DNA of 64,000 bases from Oligoflexus sp. (GCF_035712445.1 NZ_DASTAT010000140.1:62001-126000); one strand, 5' to 3'. Counted from the stretch's first letter, positions 1-9,362 are shown. Notes: generated from the letters alone by a model not told the origin. Numbers and translations are program-made.

Positions 1-1111
1 TGCTAATACCCTCAGAAGCCAAGCTAGTGGCCAGAGCGTATCGCAGGCGCCGGGTGTTGATATGCAGAAGTTGGCCGGTTATTGGAGAGACAATCTCGTG
101 GCGAATGACAAAGTCCTTAATTAGCTGACTTATTTCGCTATTTGTCATGTTGAAAGAGTCACTTGCATGGCCGGCGGCTCGATTTCGAGCCGGCCTGATA
201 AAGATAGGTCGTTCTATCTCCATCGGGCCGTGAGGCCCTTCCAGAAAGCATTTGATCGACCTATTTGCGGCGATCACATTTTCAACGTGCTTAGCAAACT
301 GAGGGTCCAAATATTCATCCAGAAGGTCATCGCGTGGATGCAGTTGGCGCTTTTTGATACGGGGCATCCTGATTATATGGCAGGGGCTTTCGGATTCTGG
401 AGCGATAGTCAAAAGATCAGATTCGCGTAAGTAGGTTAGGTTTGCAGGATTCCGACCCAGAGCAATTGCCAGTGCCAATGCCGCCTTTTGCTGGAGATGT
501 TCGAGTTCTTGGCTTTTGTCGTCTCTCAGAGCGCTTATTAAGAGCGGAACTTCCAAGGATCTGTGGAGGGGACCTCGGTCTGGATCTTCCATCCTGACAG
601 CCTCGCCCTTCGGATTCCCAGGAATGACCATGCCGTCAAGTTCCATCGCAAATGCTGGGCAAAAGCCTAGCTCGGCGTAATTTTCCGCGCACCAGATGTA
701 CCATTGGATGGGCCGATAAAGAGCCCAAAGTCGGTGTTTGGCCCTGGCTTGGAAGATGGATTTTTCGACTAAGGCAATCAAGGGCTCTTTAAGTTGGTCG
801 CCGTTCAGGCTTTGATTAAGACCGAATTCGTGCTGTATCGCGAAGAATTCCAGTCGAAGGGATTTCATTTCCTGAACTGCGGCGTGGGTTGACGTCGTCT
901 CGGCCCGGTATATGACCCTACGCTTTGCAGCCCATTTCAGCAGTGGGTTCTCAATGCAGCTGAAATCAATTACGCCGCTCTCATAGGGTAGCGGAAGCCG
1001 CCACCGGTCGCCGCTGATTTCTACTGTAACCCCTTCTCGTGTCATGACTTGCTCCGGGATATCAAGCCATCCATGCTGTTCAACAAGCTGTGCAAATGAG
1101 GCTGCAGCCAT
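1..1111 (-). CDS. Diverged tyrosine recombinase-like protein (partial, runs off left edge)
   Basis: An open frame of 370 codons starts with ATG at 1111 and has no stop before the window edge, so the C-terminus is missing. Near the visible end, residues about 350-369 read TRRLRYALATSLASEG, which resembles the box II (HxxR) region of tyrosine recombinases. The expected box I (G-L-R-x-x-E-L) appears as GRNPANLTYL, so the first catalytic Arg and the Glu look replaced by Asn. The gene lies 9 bp after the stop of the upstream integrase, with AGGA before the ATG, so the two are surely cotranscribed. It may be a catalytically impaired partner in a multi-recombinase module such as a recombinase trio. 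The recombinase-like fold is inferred from one motif region; the long N-terminal part is not recognised. Confidence 0.72.
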   Translation of the reverse strand, partial: MAAASFAQLVEQHGWLDIPEQVMTREGVTVEISGDRWRLPLPYESGVIDFSCIENPLLKWAAKRRVIYRAETTSTHAAVQEMKSLRLEFFAIQHEFGLNQSLNGDQLKEPLIALVEKSIFQARAKHRLWALYRPIQWYIWCAENYAELGFCPAFAMELDGMVIPGNPKGEAVRMEDPDRGPLHRSLEVPLLISALRDDKSQELEHLQQKAALALAIALGRNPANLTYLRESDLLTIAPESESPCHIIRMPRIKKRQLHPRDDLLDEYLDPQFAKHVENVIAANRSIKCFLEGPHGPMEIERPIFIRPARNRAAGHASDSFNMTNSEISQLIKDFVIRHEIVSPITGQLLHINTRRLRYALATSLASEGIS

Positions 1112-1120
1112 ATTGCGATC

Positions 1121-2296
1121 CTATGAGAGTAATTTTTGCTGGAATTTTTTTAGAGCGAGATTGGCCTGCTCTTCGACTTCCTGCGCGATATATACCGTTT
1201 GAGATTCCAAACTGCTGTCGCCTCTCAAAAGCGCAAGGGCTTGACGGCGCCGCTCTTCATCCACTCCAGCTTCTCGCAAGGCGCGTTCAATTCTGCTAGA
1301 GAAAGTATGACGCAAGGCTTTTGCGCTAAGATGCTCGGGCAGGTCATTGGAAAACTGATTACGAAGAATTTGATAAAGCTGGGTTAGGGACGACTGGGAT
1401 AGAGGGGTTCCTTCATCGCTTAGAATGAGGTAGTCCGACTCATTTTCGGATTTGGATTCAAGTATATCCCGCCATTTCATGATGTAACGGTCCAGCTTTG
1501 AAGCAAAAGAAGGGTCATCAATAGGCAGAATGCGGCCATTACGTTTAATTTGAGGTCGAGGCCGACGGGTATCTTTTAGGTCTGGAGGCCTGCGCCTGAC
1601 CCGTATGCAAGAGATTGCCCCTATCTCGATATCTTCAACGCGTAAGGTTAAAAGTTCGCCTGGGCGCAGGCCATAGTAGAGCATGATCATGGTCGAGATG
1701 TAGTTTCTGAATCTGACGGCAGGGTCTCGACCAATCGGATCAGGGCGATCAGGATCAAGGCAGTCGATGAGAAATTTGGCTTCTTTGTCCGTCAGGCCTT
1801 TGCGTACCCCTTTGTTTTGAGGAGGAGCGCTCATGAACGCGGAATCAAGCCATTTCAAAATTCTGACTGATTGTTCCCGTATACGCTCGTAACGCAGATC
1901 ACTCAAGGGCAAGGCGCCCAAGTACATATCGTAGCGCCAAGCCACATACTGCCTAACTGTCGTAAGGCGCTGGTTAAACGTATGAGGGGACACTGCAGAT
2001 CGATGAATTGAGGAAGTGCCACCTTGTTCAAGACGAAGGGCTTCAACGATTCCACCCCTTACCTCTGCTTCACTAAAACCTCTCCCAGTTTGAATCCGGT
2101 CCCGGAGATCGATGTTCTGTTGTTCCAACCATCGATAGAAGACAGCAAGCTCTCGCAAGTTCCTGGTCAGCGTATTGGAACTAAGAGCCCGTCTCCCCAG
2201 TATAAACTCGTTGGGAGAAGGTATTGGCAACCCATCCCTGTCGAGGAGGATCGGAATCTGTTCGCCGGAGGGATGAGTGATGACATCAACTTGCAA
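1121..2296 (-). CDS. Site-specific tyrosine recombinase (phage-type integrase)
   Basis: This 391-aa protein carries the catalytic set of the tyrosine recombinase family: box I GLRPGELL with Arg211, box II KALRHTF with Arg329 and His330, and a nucleophile Tyr369 in TVYIAQEV. The usual first His of HxxRH is Lys. The N-terminal half fits a SAM-like core-binding domain. It would cut and rejoin DNA at the attachment sites of a mobile element. The likely start is TTG at 2296 with GAGGTA just upstream; no better ATG is seen. It is followed after 9 bp by a second recombinase-like frame. Position next to ssb and its terminator, with an AT-rich strip between, suggests that it marks the right end of an integrated element. 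Confidence 0.9.
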   Translation of the reverse strand: MQVDVITHPSGEQIPILLDRDGLPIPSPNEFILGRRALSSNTLTRNLRELAVFYRWLEQQNIDLRDRIQTGRGFSEAEVRGGIVEALRLEQGGTSSIHRSAVSPHTFNQRLTTVRQYVAWRYDMYLGALPLSDLRYERIREQSVRILKWLDSAFMSAPPQNKGVRKGLTDKEAKFLIDCLDPDRPDPIGRDPAVRFRNYISTMIMLYYGLRPGELLTLRVEDIEIGAISCIRVRRRPPDLKDTRRPRPQIKRNGRILPIDDPSFASKLDRYIMKWRDILESKSENESDYLILSDEGTPLSQSSLTQLYQILRNQFSNDLPEHLSAKALRHTFSSRIERALREAGVDEERRRQALALLRGDSSLESQTVYIAQEVEEQANLALKKFQQKLLS

Positions 2297-2359
2297 CTGC
2301 TACCTCTTCAGATTTACAGAAGGGGTAACCTGTGAACTTCTATCTTGTCAAAAAACATT

Positions 2360-2387
2360 ATTATGCAAACTATTTCGATGGAGCCAA
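2360..2387 (-). promoter_or_regulatory. Candidate promoter of the recombinase operon
   Basis: On the minus strand TTGGCT (2387-2382) and CATAAT (2365-2360) are separated by 16 bp, in an AT-rich strip upstream of the integrase start. The match to a sigma-70 promoter is reasonable but untested. Confidence 0.33.
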
Positions 2388-2408
2388 TTTGACTTTACAC
2401 ACGAAATA

Positions 2409-2446
2409 AAACACCCCGCTTTTCTTTACAGAAAGGCGAGGTGTTT
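2409..2446. terminator. Intrinsic terminator downstream of ssb
   Basis: The arms AAACACC (2409-2415) and GGTGTTT (2440-2446) pair, and the stem continues inward through CGC/GCG and TTTCT/AGAAA around a short loop, with one mismatch. A-rich sequence at 2403-2411 gives a U-tract for minus-strand transcripts, so it probably ends the ssb message before the mobile element. Confidence 0.65.
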
Positions 2447-2517
2447 ATTCTTCAGCAATTTAAGCTGCTTGCGTGGGATTAAGAATTCCAATCTTAACAA
2501 ATTGGAATTTATGTTCC

Positions 2518-2985
2518 CTAGAACGGAATATCATCAAGACTCGATGAATTGTGGCTGCCGAACACGCTATCCGAAGGTGGCTCGACCGGGGGTGGATTGA
2601 AGCCTGACGAAGGACTGTCATAGCTGGAATCACCGCGGCTCGCACCGGCTCCGGCACTGCCCAGGAATTTCACGTTGTCAGCGACGATTTCCGTGGAATA
2701 ACGCTTCTGACCCGATTGCTGGTCATCCCAGGAACGGGTCTGCAGGCGACCCTCGACATAAGCCGAGCTGCCCTTGCGCAGGTATTTTGCACAGTTCTCT
2801 GCCTGTTTTTTCCAGACAGTGATACGATGCCATTCTGTCTTTTCCTGGCGCTGTCCACTTTGGTCAGTCCAGTTGTCGGTGGTCGCCAGGCTAAATGAAC
2901 AGAATGCTACGCCGCTTTGGGTGTAGCGCAGTTCGGGATCCTTGCCTAAGTTACCGACTAAAATCACTTTATTGACGGATGCCAT
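2518..2985 (-). CDS. ssb: Single-stranded DNA-binding protein
   Basis: The 155-aa protein has the standard SSB layout. An OB-fold covers about residues 1-105, starting MASVNKVILVGNLGKDPE and including the WHRITVWKK strand. A Gly/Ser/Pro-rich linker follows, then the acidic tip DDIPF that docks repair and replication enzymes. It coats single-stranded DNA during replication, repair and recombination. The start is ATG with AGAGGGAA upstream. The gene is monocistronic between its own terminator (2409-2446) and a divergent lipoprotein gene. It looks intact, so the nearby mobile element has not disrupted it. Confidence 0.97.
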   Translation of the reverse strand: MASVNKVILVGNLGKDPELRYTQSGVAFCSFSLATTDNWTDQSGQRQEKTEWHRITVWKKQAENCAKYLRKGSSAYVEGRLQTRSWDDQQSGQKRYSTEIVADNVKFLGSAGAGASRGDSSYDSPSSGFNPPPVEPPSDSVFGSHNSSSLDDIPF

Positions 2986-3047
2986 CGTCTTCCCTCTTGT
3001 TGTCTTCGGCTTTTAAAAGCGCCAGCAATCCGGCCCAGATCTTGGGA

Positions 3048-3077
3048 TTGGACGCCAAGCCCTGCAGTGGTTATAAC
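3048..3077 (+). promoter_or_regulatory. Candidate sigma-70 promoter for the lipoprotein at 3183
   Basis: TTGGAC (3048-3053) and TATAAC (3072-3077) are separated by 18 bp in the divergent gap between ssb and the lipoprotein gene, about 105 bp before its start. Only the motif match supports it. Confidence 0.35.
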
Positions 3078-3182
3078 TAAGCTCGTGACTCGGTCACAAG
3101 GAGAAATTACCGGGCTGGTTTTAAGTCAGCGGACGACTTTTTCCACACGTGGAACAGCCCTAGTCTGAGGAGCTTTTTGTAT

Positions 3183-4688
3183 ATGATCGTGACTCAAACG
3201 CGAGCTTGGCTCGGCAGCAGTCTGGTTTTGCTCGGCATGACCCTCTTTGGGGCCTGCAAAACCGAGGAAAAGTTGCCCAAGCTTGGTGAACAGATTGCAG
3301 GACCAGTGGACGTCGCCACCTCACCGAGCGGCAACTACTTTTATGCCCTGAATTCCGACTATGAGCGCCGTTTCAATGAAGGCTCGATCATGGTCATCGA
3401 TCCGGAAACGGCAACACCGACCAAGATCAACACGATTCCCATTCCACGTCTCGGCCGTTCGCTGGACGTGGCGCAAAATCTCCTGCTCGTCACCTTCGAT
3501 GCCGAAGGCGATGAAGTCATGCGGCGCATCGATATCTGGGACCTGAAAAACGAAACCGCCCCCACACTCGCAGCCTCATGGAGCATCGAATGCTCGCCTG
3601 TGAATGGGATCCTGGCGCCTTCGCAGCCTTACTTCGCCGTGACGTGCTTGAATGGTGATCTTTTCATGGGGCACCTCGATCGCAATAACCTCGCCGCCTC
3701 GACTCTGGATCGCGTGCGAAGCTACGGCTATGCACATCGCGCCCTATATTTCTATGAAAACGGAACCAACGTCCAGCTCTTCGGCTTCCCCTCGGACCTC
3801 GATATTCCCGATGCGGATGACTACCCCGCCACCGACAAGCAAAGCTACGATCTGGCCACCGATAAAATGATAGATGGCGCGGATGAGGTTCCCGATCTTC
3901 TGCAGGACACGCCGCAAGCCCGTCGCCGTCCTGGTAACGGCTATCCGTATCAGATGTTCATCTATAACGTGACGTCTGAGGAAGCGGCCTCACCCACGGA
4001 TCCCGAGATTGGAACGGCGCGTTTTCGCTATCTGGAAACCGGAACCTATGCCAAACCCAATCAGGTGAACAAGGAGATGCGCTTCATCTATTACACCCTG
4101 CGTGACCTCGATGGAACGCCGACTTCGGGTGAAGGCACGGTCGATGTCGACAGCCGCATCTATCGCACCAACTTCTGGATGGCCAAACGCGGGCCGAACG
4201 ATCCGAGCGAAGTCTTTTACCTTTCGCAGCGCGGCAACGCCTATGGTTCGACCAGCAATAACGTTCTGCGGGTCGAGGTCAATCCCACGGCTTTGAATTC
4301 AGGGACCGCGAAGTTCTCGGAGATGTTCCAGGTCCAGCGCGTCTACGGCTTTTCCAACGATCGCGACAGCGTCGCCCGTTATCCAGGCGCTTTTGCGGTG
4401 ACAGAGATCGATGGCGAGCCCATGCTGCTTGTGAATCACTTCCGGGATCTCATCAATTTCCGTGACGCGCCTTTTTACAGCATTTCACGCAAATTCCTGA
4501 ACCCGCCCTTCTCTTTGGAGCAGGCTGCGAGCTTCGATTCCACAGCCTTTGAAGCCTCATTTTATCAGCTGGCCGTCTCCAAAAGCGGCAAGCTTCTGAC
4601 CTGCTCATTCTACGGACAATCCCTTTACTTGTTTGATGTTCGTCCTCGTACTAGTATGAAGGATCAAACTCCGATTCGGATTGAATGA
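3183..4688 (+). CDS. Predicted lipoprotein, possible beta-propeller
   Basis: A lipoprotein signal ends in LFGAC with Cys25 as the lipidated residue. The roughly 475-aa mature part contains strand-rich segments such as GPVDVATSPSGNYFYALNS and SIMVIDPE, which resemble YVTN/YncE-type propeller blades; the fold is inferred. I chose ATG 3183, 10 nt after GAGGAG; an in-frame TTG at 3177 would leave only 4 nt. The protein ends about 70 bp before smc on the same strand, but nothing suggests a shared function. No catalytic motif is recognised. It is probably anchored to the periplasmic face of a membrane. Confidence 0.8.
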   Translation: MIVTQTRAWLGSSLVLLGMTLFGACKTEEKLPKLGEQIAGPVDVATSPSGNYFYALNSDYERRFNEGSIMVIDPETATPTKINTIPIPRLGRSLDVAQNLLLVTFDAEGDEVMRRIDIWDLKNETAPTLAASWSIECSPVNGILAPSQPYFAVTCLNGDLFMGHLDRNNLAASTLDRVRSYGYAHRALYFYENGTNVQLFGFPSDLDIPDADDYPATDKQSYDLATDKMIDGADEVPDLLQDTPQARRRPGNGYPYQMFIYNVTSEEAASPTDPEIGTARFRYLETGTYAKPNQVNKEMRFIYYTLRDLDGTPTSGEGTVDVDSRIYRTNFWMAKRGPNDPSEVFYLSQRGNAYGSTSNNVLRVEVNPTALNSGTAKFSEMFQVQRVYGFSNDRDSVARYPGAFAVTEIDGEPMLLVNHFRDLINFRDAPFYSISRKFLNPPFSLEQAASFDSTAFEASFYQLAVSKSGKLLTCSFYGQSLYLFDVRPRTSMKDQTPIRIE

Positions 4689-4756
4689 TACGCCGTATCT
4701 TTGGCATGTCCTGCGCTGGTTCCCGAGCAGGGGACCACGCGGGATGAGGGTCATGC

Positions 4757-7700
4757 ATGCATCTTAAAAAGTTGGTTATTTCCGGTTTCAAGTCGTTTGC
4801 CGACAAAGTCACACTGAACTTCGATGACGGAATCACGGGAATCGTCGGGCCGAATGGCTCCGGCAAGTCGAACGTGATCGATGCCGTCCGCTGGGTCATG
4901 GGTGAGCAGAATGCCAAGCACCTTCGTGGTGATGTGGCCACCGACATTATTTTTGCCGGTTCCGAGAAACGCAAACCGCTGGGCATGGCTGAAGTTACGC
5001 TGATCTTTGACAACAAGGATCAGAGCCACTTCTGTCCGCCTGAATACCGCCATGAGGCTGAAATCGCCTTGACCCGTCGCCTCTATATCGATGGCGAGCG
5101 GGAATATTTCATCAATAAAAAACCCTGTCGTCTGAAGGATATCGTCGGCTTTTTCGCGACCACCGGCCTTGGCGGCCGCAGCTATTCGATGATCCAGCAG
5201 GGGCAGGTCGATCGCATCCTGAATGCGAAGCCCGAGGACGTGCGCGAGATCCTGGAAGAGGCCGCCGGTACCCTTATTTTCAAGGCCCGCCGTCAGGCCG
5301 CCATGAAAAAGCTCGAAGGCACCAACGATAACCTGAAGCGTATCGACGATATTTTGAGCGAGCTCGCCAAACAGCTCGAAAAGCTGAAGGAGCAGGTGGA
5401 GAAGGTTGCCGCGTGGAAGCAGCTGAGCGGATCTTTGCGCGATGCGGAGATGAAACTCTTTTCCCATAATTTCCGGCATTTTTCGACCAGGCTCCTTGAA
5501 ATCGCCCATTCACTCGACACCGATACCGATAGTGAAGTGAAGGCCATGACCGACCTGTCCGGCCTTGAAGCCCGGGTCGAGGAGCTGCAGAGTCAGCTTT
5601 CTGAAAATGATCCTGAGCTGGACCTTTTGCGCGAAGAGATTTCCAACCTGCGCGAGCAGATCGTCCGCGCGGAGGGCACCATCACCGCCGCCATGCGAAC
5701 CACCGAGCAGGGCCAGAAGCGTTTGAATGAACTGCAGGCCAATATTCAGGAGGATCAGGAGAGCCTGAGCTCTCTTGAAAACATGGTGGCCAGCAAGGAA
5801 GCGGATTATGTGCGCATGCAGGCGGAAGTGGAACGTCTGCAGGATCTGATCGCATCCTTCCAGGATGAAGTGGATCAGGTTGAAGAGGCCGCGCAGGTCT
5901 TTGAAAACCGTGCGCAGGAACTGGAAGATGAAATCAAGAATCTGGAGCTGCTGCTCGAAAGCAACCGCCTGCGCTGCGAAAGCATCGAGCGCGACCGCAA
6001 ACGTATTCTGATTGAACGTCAGAATTATCAGGAGCGTCAGGATTCGCTGCATCAGTCCTTGAAAGGGATCGCGGATAGAATCGAAGCGGCCCGCAGCGTC
6101 CTGAACGAACGTCAGGCCGGGCTTGATCAGGAACTGCAGATGAAGCAGGACCTGGAAGTGGACGTTCAGCGCCGCGAGGAGCAGATTCGCGAAGGCGCGC
6201 GGGAACGCGATGCCCATAAGGAAACCTATCTGCATGCGCGGGCCCGACTCGGCACCCTGGAAGAGCTGGAAGCCAGCAGCGGCGATTTGAAGTCGAGCCT
6301 GCAGCAGCTCTATCAAAAATATCCGGAAGCCAAACAATCCGTTTACGGTGTGCTGACCGACTTCATCGCCTTTGATAAGGGGATTGAAGAGTGGGCTCCG
6401 CGTGCGGTGAATGCCTTTGAACGCTGGTCCGAGCGCCTTATCATCCCATCAGGTGACGCTCTGAATGGGCTGATTCGCCTTGTGAATCAGGAGCAGCTGG
6501 CGTCCCTGCCTTTGAGTCTCGCTTCGCTTTGGAATACGGATGACCTTGGTGCCATTCGTCAGTGGGCGGAACGTTACGAGGCTGTGCCGGTCCTGGATGT
6601 TCTGAAGGTGCAGGAACCGCATCGCAGTATGCTGACTATCCTTTTGCAGCGGCTTTATTATCTGCCGTCCGTTCATTTGAACGAGGATGAACTGCGCAGC
6701 CTGCCCTATGGCCTGATCCTTTTCACCGCCCAGGGTGTTCTGGTTCATTCCCGCGACGATCTTTTGCTGAGCGGAACGCAGTCCAAGGGCAGCCTCAGCC
6801 GCAAAAATGAAATCGAAAATCTGGCCCGACAGCTGAAGGAAAGCGAAGGCAAGCTTGCCGCCGCTCAAAGTCATCTGGATGTGCTGGAGCAGCAGCAGGC
6901 GGAATCACGCGTTCGTTTGAAGGACATTACCGATCGCCTCGGCAGCCAAAACCAGGATGCCCTGGCGGCGATGTCCGAGATGCAGAATCTTTTGAATCAG
7001 GACAATCATCAGAAGGAAATCATCGAGCAGAATGATCATCGCATCAAAGACCTTGATCAGCGCGAGCATGATCTGATGCGAGAGCTGGAGCAGCTCGGTG
7101 AAACCCGGATTTCCCTGGGTCAGGAAAAGGAAACGCAGCAGGGTGAACTCGAATCCCTGCAGGATGAGGCCAGCAGCATAGCCGAACGCAAGGACGAGGT
7201 GATGCGCGTGCATCAGCAGCGGCAGCTTGAACTTGCGAAGTTTGAGACGCGCTCGCAGTCCAACCGCGAGAACCTGGAGCAGAGCCGGCAGCAGCTGCAG
7301 AAACTGCAGACGAACATCACCAAACGCTACGAGGAAAAAAATCGACTCGAAGTCGAACTGGAGCAGGCCGAAATCAATCAGGCCCACGCCACCCAGGAGA
7401 TCGAGGTTTACATCCGTCGTCGCGAGGAACTCGAAGGCCAGCTGGCCGAGCGTCGCGAGCAAAGCGCCGGCGTTCTGGAAGAGCTGCGTGTGGTGGAAAG
7501 CCGCCTGCGTGAAGCGCGGGATCTGCAGATGGAGATTCAGCGCAATAAATCGAAGAAAAGCGTGGAACTTGAGCGTCTCAAGCAGGTGAGCCGCGGAATT
7601 CTGGATCAGGCCAAGGAAAAATATCAGGTTGACCTGATGACCTATGAATTCACCGAAGATCCCAACTTCGATGCGGACAAGACCAACCGCGAAATCAGCA

Positions 7701-8380
7701 AGTTCAGAAATCAGCTGGAAAATATGGGCGGCGTGAACATGGTTGCGGTCGAGGAATACGAGCGTATTTCCAAGCGCCATGAATTCATTGACGCGCAAAA
7801 GGAAGAGGTGCTCGGCAGTATCCTCCTCCTTCAGGAAGCGATTGATGAGATCGAAGAGACGTCAAAGGAAAAATTCCTGAGCACCTTTGAGGTCGTGAAT
7901 CAGAACTTCATCGAACTCTTCCCCATCCTCTTCCCCGGTGGCGAGGCGCGTCTTGAACTGACCAGTGAAGACGCCCTGACCGCAGGTGTCGAGATCATGG
8001 TGCGAATGCCCGGGAAGAAACCGCGGAGCATGACGCTTTATTCCGGTGGTGAGAAAGCTCTGACCGCGATCTCTTTGATCTTTGCGCTTTTGAAAACCAA
8101 GCCCACACCTTTCTGCTTCCTGGACGAGGTCGATGCGCCTTTGGATGAGGCCAACGTCGGCCGCTACAACAAGGTTCTGGACGCGCTGTCCAATCGCTTC
8201 CAGTTCGTGGTCATCACCCACAACCGTCGTACGATGGAAGTCCTGGATCAGCTTTACGGCGTGACCATGCAGGAGGGTGGTGTTTCCACTGTGGTCGGCG
8301 TGGATATGAGAAAAGATCTGCCGGCGCATCTGCAGAAAGCCTTCAAGAAAGTGGAAGAAACCGCCGCCACAGGCACATGA
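4757..8380 (+). CDS. smc: Chromosome segregation protein SMC
   Basis: The 1207-aa protein has the complete SMC plan. An N-terminal ATPase half has Walker A GPNGSGKS at residues 31-38, followed by a long coiled coil. A hinge lies near residues 520-680 (starting around KYPEAKQSVYGVLTDF), then a second coiled coil. The C-terminal half has the signature YSGGEKALTA and Walker B CFLDEVDAPLDE. It forms the ring that condenses and segregates the chromosome, normally with ScpA and ScpB, which are not in this window. The start ATG follows GAGGG by 6 nt. Length is typical for bacterial SMC. The downstream dehydrogenase follows after 12 bp. Confidence 0.98.
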   Translation: MHLKKLVISGFKSFADKVTLNFDDGITGIVGPNGSGKSNVIDAVRWVMGEQNAKHLRGDVATDIIFAGSEKRKPLGMAEVTLIFDNKDQSHFCPPEYRHEAEIALTRRLYIDGEREYFINKKPCRLKDIVGFFATTGLGGRSYSMIQQGQVDRILNAKPEDVREILEEAAGTLIFKARRQAAMKKLEGTNDNLKRIDDILSELAKQLEKLKEQVEKVAAWKQLSGSLRDAEMKLFSHNFRHFSTRLLEIAHSLDTDTDSEVKAMTDLSGLEARVEELQSQLSENDPELDLLREEISNLREQIVRAEGTITAAMRTTEQGQKRLNELQANIQEDQESLSSLENMVASKEADYVRMQAEVERLQDLIASFQDEVDQVEEAAQVFENRAQELEDEIKNLELLLESNRLRCESIERDRKRILIERQNYQERQDSLHQSLKGIADRIEAARSVLNERQAGLDQELQMKQDLEVDVQRREEQIREGARERDAHKETYLHARARLGTLEELEASSGDLKSSLQQLYQKYPEAKQSVYGVLTDFIAFDKGIEEWAPRAVNAFERWSERLIIPSGDALNGLIRLVNQEQLASLPLSLASLWNTDDLGAIRQWAERYEAVPVLDVLKVQEPHRSMLTILLQRLYYLPSVHLNEDELRSLPYGLILFTAQGVLVHSRDDLLLSGTQSKGSLSRKNEIENLARQLKESEGKLAAAQSHLDVLEQQQAESRVRLKDITDRLGSQNQDALAAMSEMQNLLNQDNHQKEIIEQNDHRIKDLDQREHDLMRELEQLGETRISLGQEKETQQGELESLQDEASSIAERKDEVMRVHQQRQLELAKFETRSQSNRENLEQSRQQLQKLQTNITKRYEEKNRLEVELEQAEINQAHATQEIEVYIRRREELEGQLAERREQSAGVLEELRVVESRLREARDLQMEIQRNKSKKSVELERLKQVSRGILDQAKEKYQVDLMTYEFTEDPNFDADKTNREISKFRNQLENMGGVNMVAVEEYERISKRHEFIDAQKEEVLGSILLLQEAIDEIEETSKEKFLSTFEVVNQNFIELFPILFPGGEARLELTSEDALTAGVEIMVRMPGKKPRSMTLYSGGEKALTAISLIFALLKTKPTPFCFLDEVDAPLDEANVGRYNKVLDALSNRFQFVVITHNRRTMEVLDQLYGVTMQEGGVSTVVGVDMRKDLPAHLQKAFKKVEETAATGT

Positions 8381-8392
8381 TGGGAGCCACGG

Positions 8393-9226
8393 ATGGACCT
8401 TAAGGGCAAGATAGCTTTGGTGACAGGCTCCAATAGCGGAATCGGTTGGGCCACCGCGCGTGGCTTGGCGGCCCAAGGCGCCCAGGTGATTCTGGGCTGC
8501 CGGAATCTGCACAAAGCGGAAGACGCCCGTGAGTCCATTTTGAAGTTTCATCCCAAGGCCACGGTTGACGTCATCTCAATGGACCTTGCGAACATCATGA
8601 ATATCAAAAGCGCGGCCGAAGTTTTGAAGCGGCGCTTTTCCCAGCTGGATATCCTGATCAATAACGCAGGCGTGATGAGCCTGACCCGACAGGAAACTCG
8701 CGATGGTTTTGAAATGACCTTCGGCGTCAATCATCTCGGAACCTTCACCCTCACGCAGGCGCTTCTGCCTTTGGTCAAGGCCGCACCCGAAGGCCGCATC
8801 GTGACGCTTTCTTCCAAGCTGCATTATCGCGGACACATGCATTGGGATGATCTGAATTATAGAGCGAGGCCTTATAAAGGTTGGGAGGCCTATAATCAGT
8901 CCAAGCTGGCCAATGTTCTGATGACCAAAGCCCTGGCGCGGCGTCTGCAGGGAAGTTCGGCCTCGGCCTTTGCCGTGCATCCGGGTGTGGTCGCAACGCA
9001 GCTGGGTCGTGATTATCCGGGCTGGCTGATGTCGATCGCCAAGGTTTTTATGGTGACGCCGGAAAAGGGGGCGCGGACCTCGCTTTATGTGGCGACTGAG
9101 CCGGGCCTGCAGAAGCTCAATGGAGCTTATTTTGAAGCTTCAAAAGAAAAGAAGGCCGCGCCTGAGGCTTTATCCGAAGACAATCAGGAACGACTCTGGA
9201 CTTTAAGCGAAGAGCTTACGGCCTAG
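8393..9226 (+). CDS. Short-chain dehydrogenase/reductase, retinol dehydrogenase-like
   Basis: The 277-aa Rossmann enzyme has the NAD(P) motif TGSNSGIG at residues 11-18, the structural motif NNAG, and the catalytic pair in YNQSK. The HPGVVATQLGRDYPGW segment is typical of the retinol dehydrogenase/WW-oxidoreductase branch of the classical SDRs. It probably reduces or oxidises a hydrophobic carbonyl or alcohol; the substrate cannot be read from sequence. It begins 12 bp after smc with GGAG upstream, so it may be cotranscribed. The 3' part (about 8959-9106) was duplicated and survives as a broken copy at 12569-12759. Confidence 0.92.
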   Translation: MDLKGKIALVTGSNSGIGWATARGLAAQGAQVILGCRNLHKAEDARESILKFHPKATVDVISMDLANIMNIKSAAEVLKRRFSQLDILINNAGVMSLTRQETRDGFEMTFGVNHLGTFTLTQALLPLVKAAPEGRIVTLSSKLHYRGHMHWDDLNYRARPYKGWEAYNQSKLANVLMTKALARRLQGSSASAFAVHPGVVATQLGRDYPGWLMSIAKVFMVTPEKGARTSLYVATEPGLQKLNGAYFEASKEKKAAPEALSEDNQERLWTLSEELTA

Positions 9227-9233
9227 TGGCAAC

Positions 9234-9362
9234 GTGAAGATCACTGTGGACTACGAAGATGAGCGTCCAGCCACGGTAGTGGACTACCTCGATGGACCGT
9301 TCGACCTGATGAAAGTCAAGAAACTGATCGAAGATTGCGTTGAAGGTATTCTCGCTTCTTGA
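9234..9362 (+). CDS. Small ORF, 42 aa, possible gene remnant
   Basis: A frame opening at GTG 9234 encodes 42 residues ending LIEDCVEGILAS. It starts 7 bp after the dehydrogenase stop. The amphipathic, acidic composition looks protein-like rather than random, but no ribosome-binding site is convincing and no family is recognised. It could be a real small protein, or the 3' tail of a larger gene cut off by the rearrangement that duplicated the dehydrogenase end. Confidence 0.3.
   Translation: MKITVDYEDERPATVVDYLDGPFDLMKVKKLIEDCVEGILAS

Noticed and set aside
4751..8551. Long minus-strand frames opposite smc
   Set aside because: They lie wholly antisense to an unmistakable SMC gene, have no family features, and mirror its codon bias.
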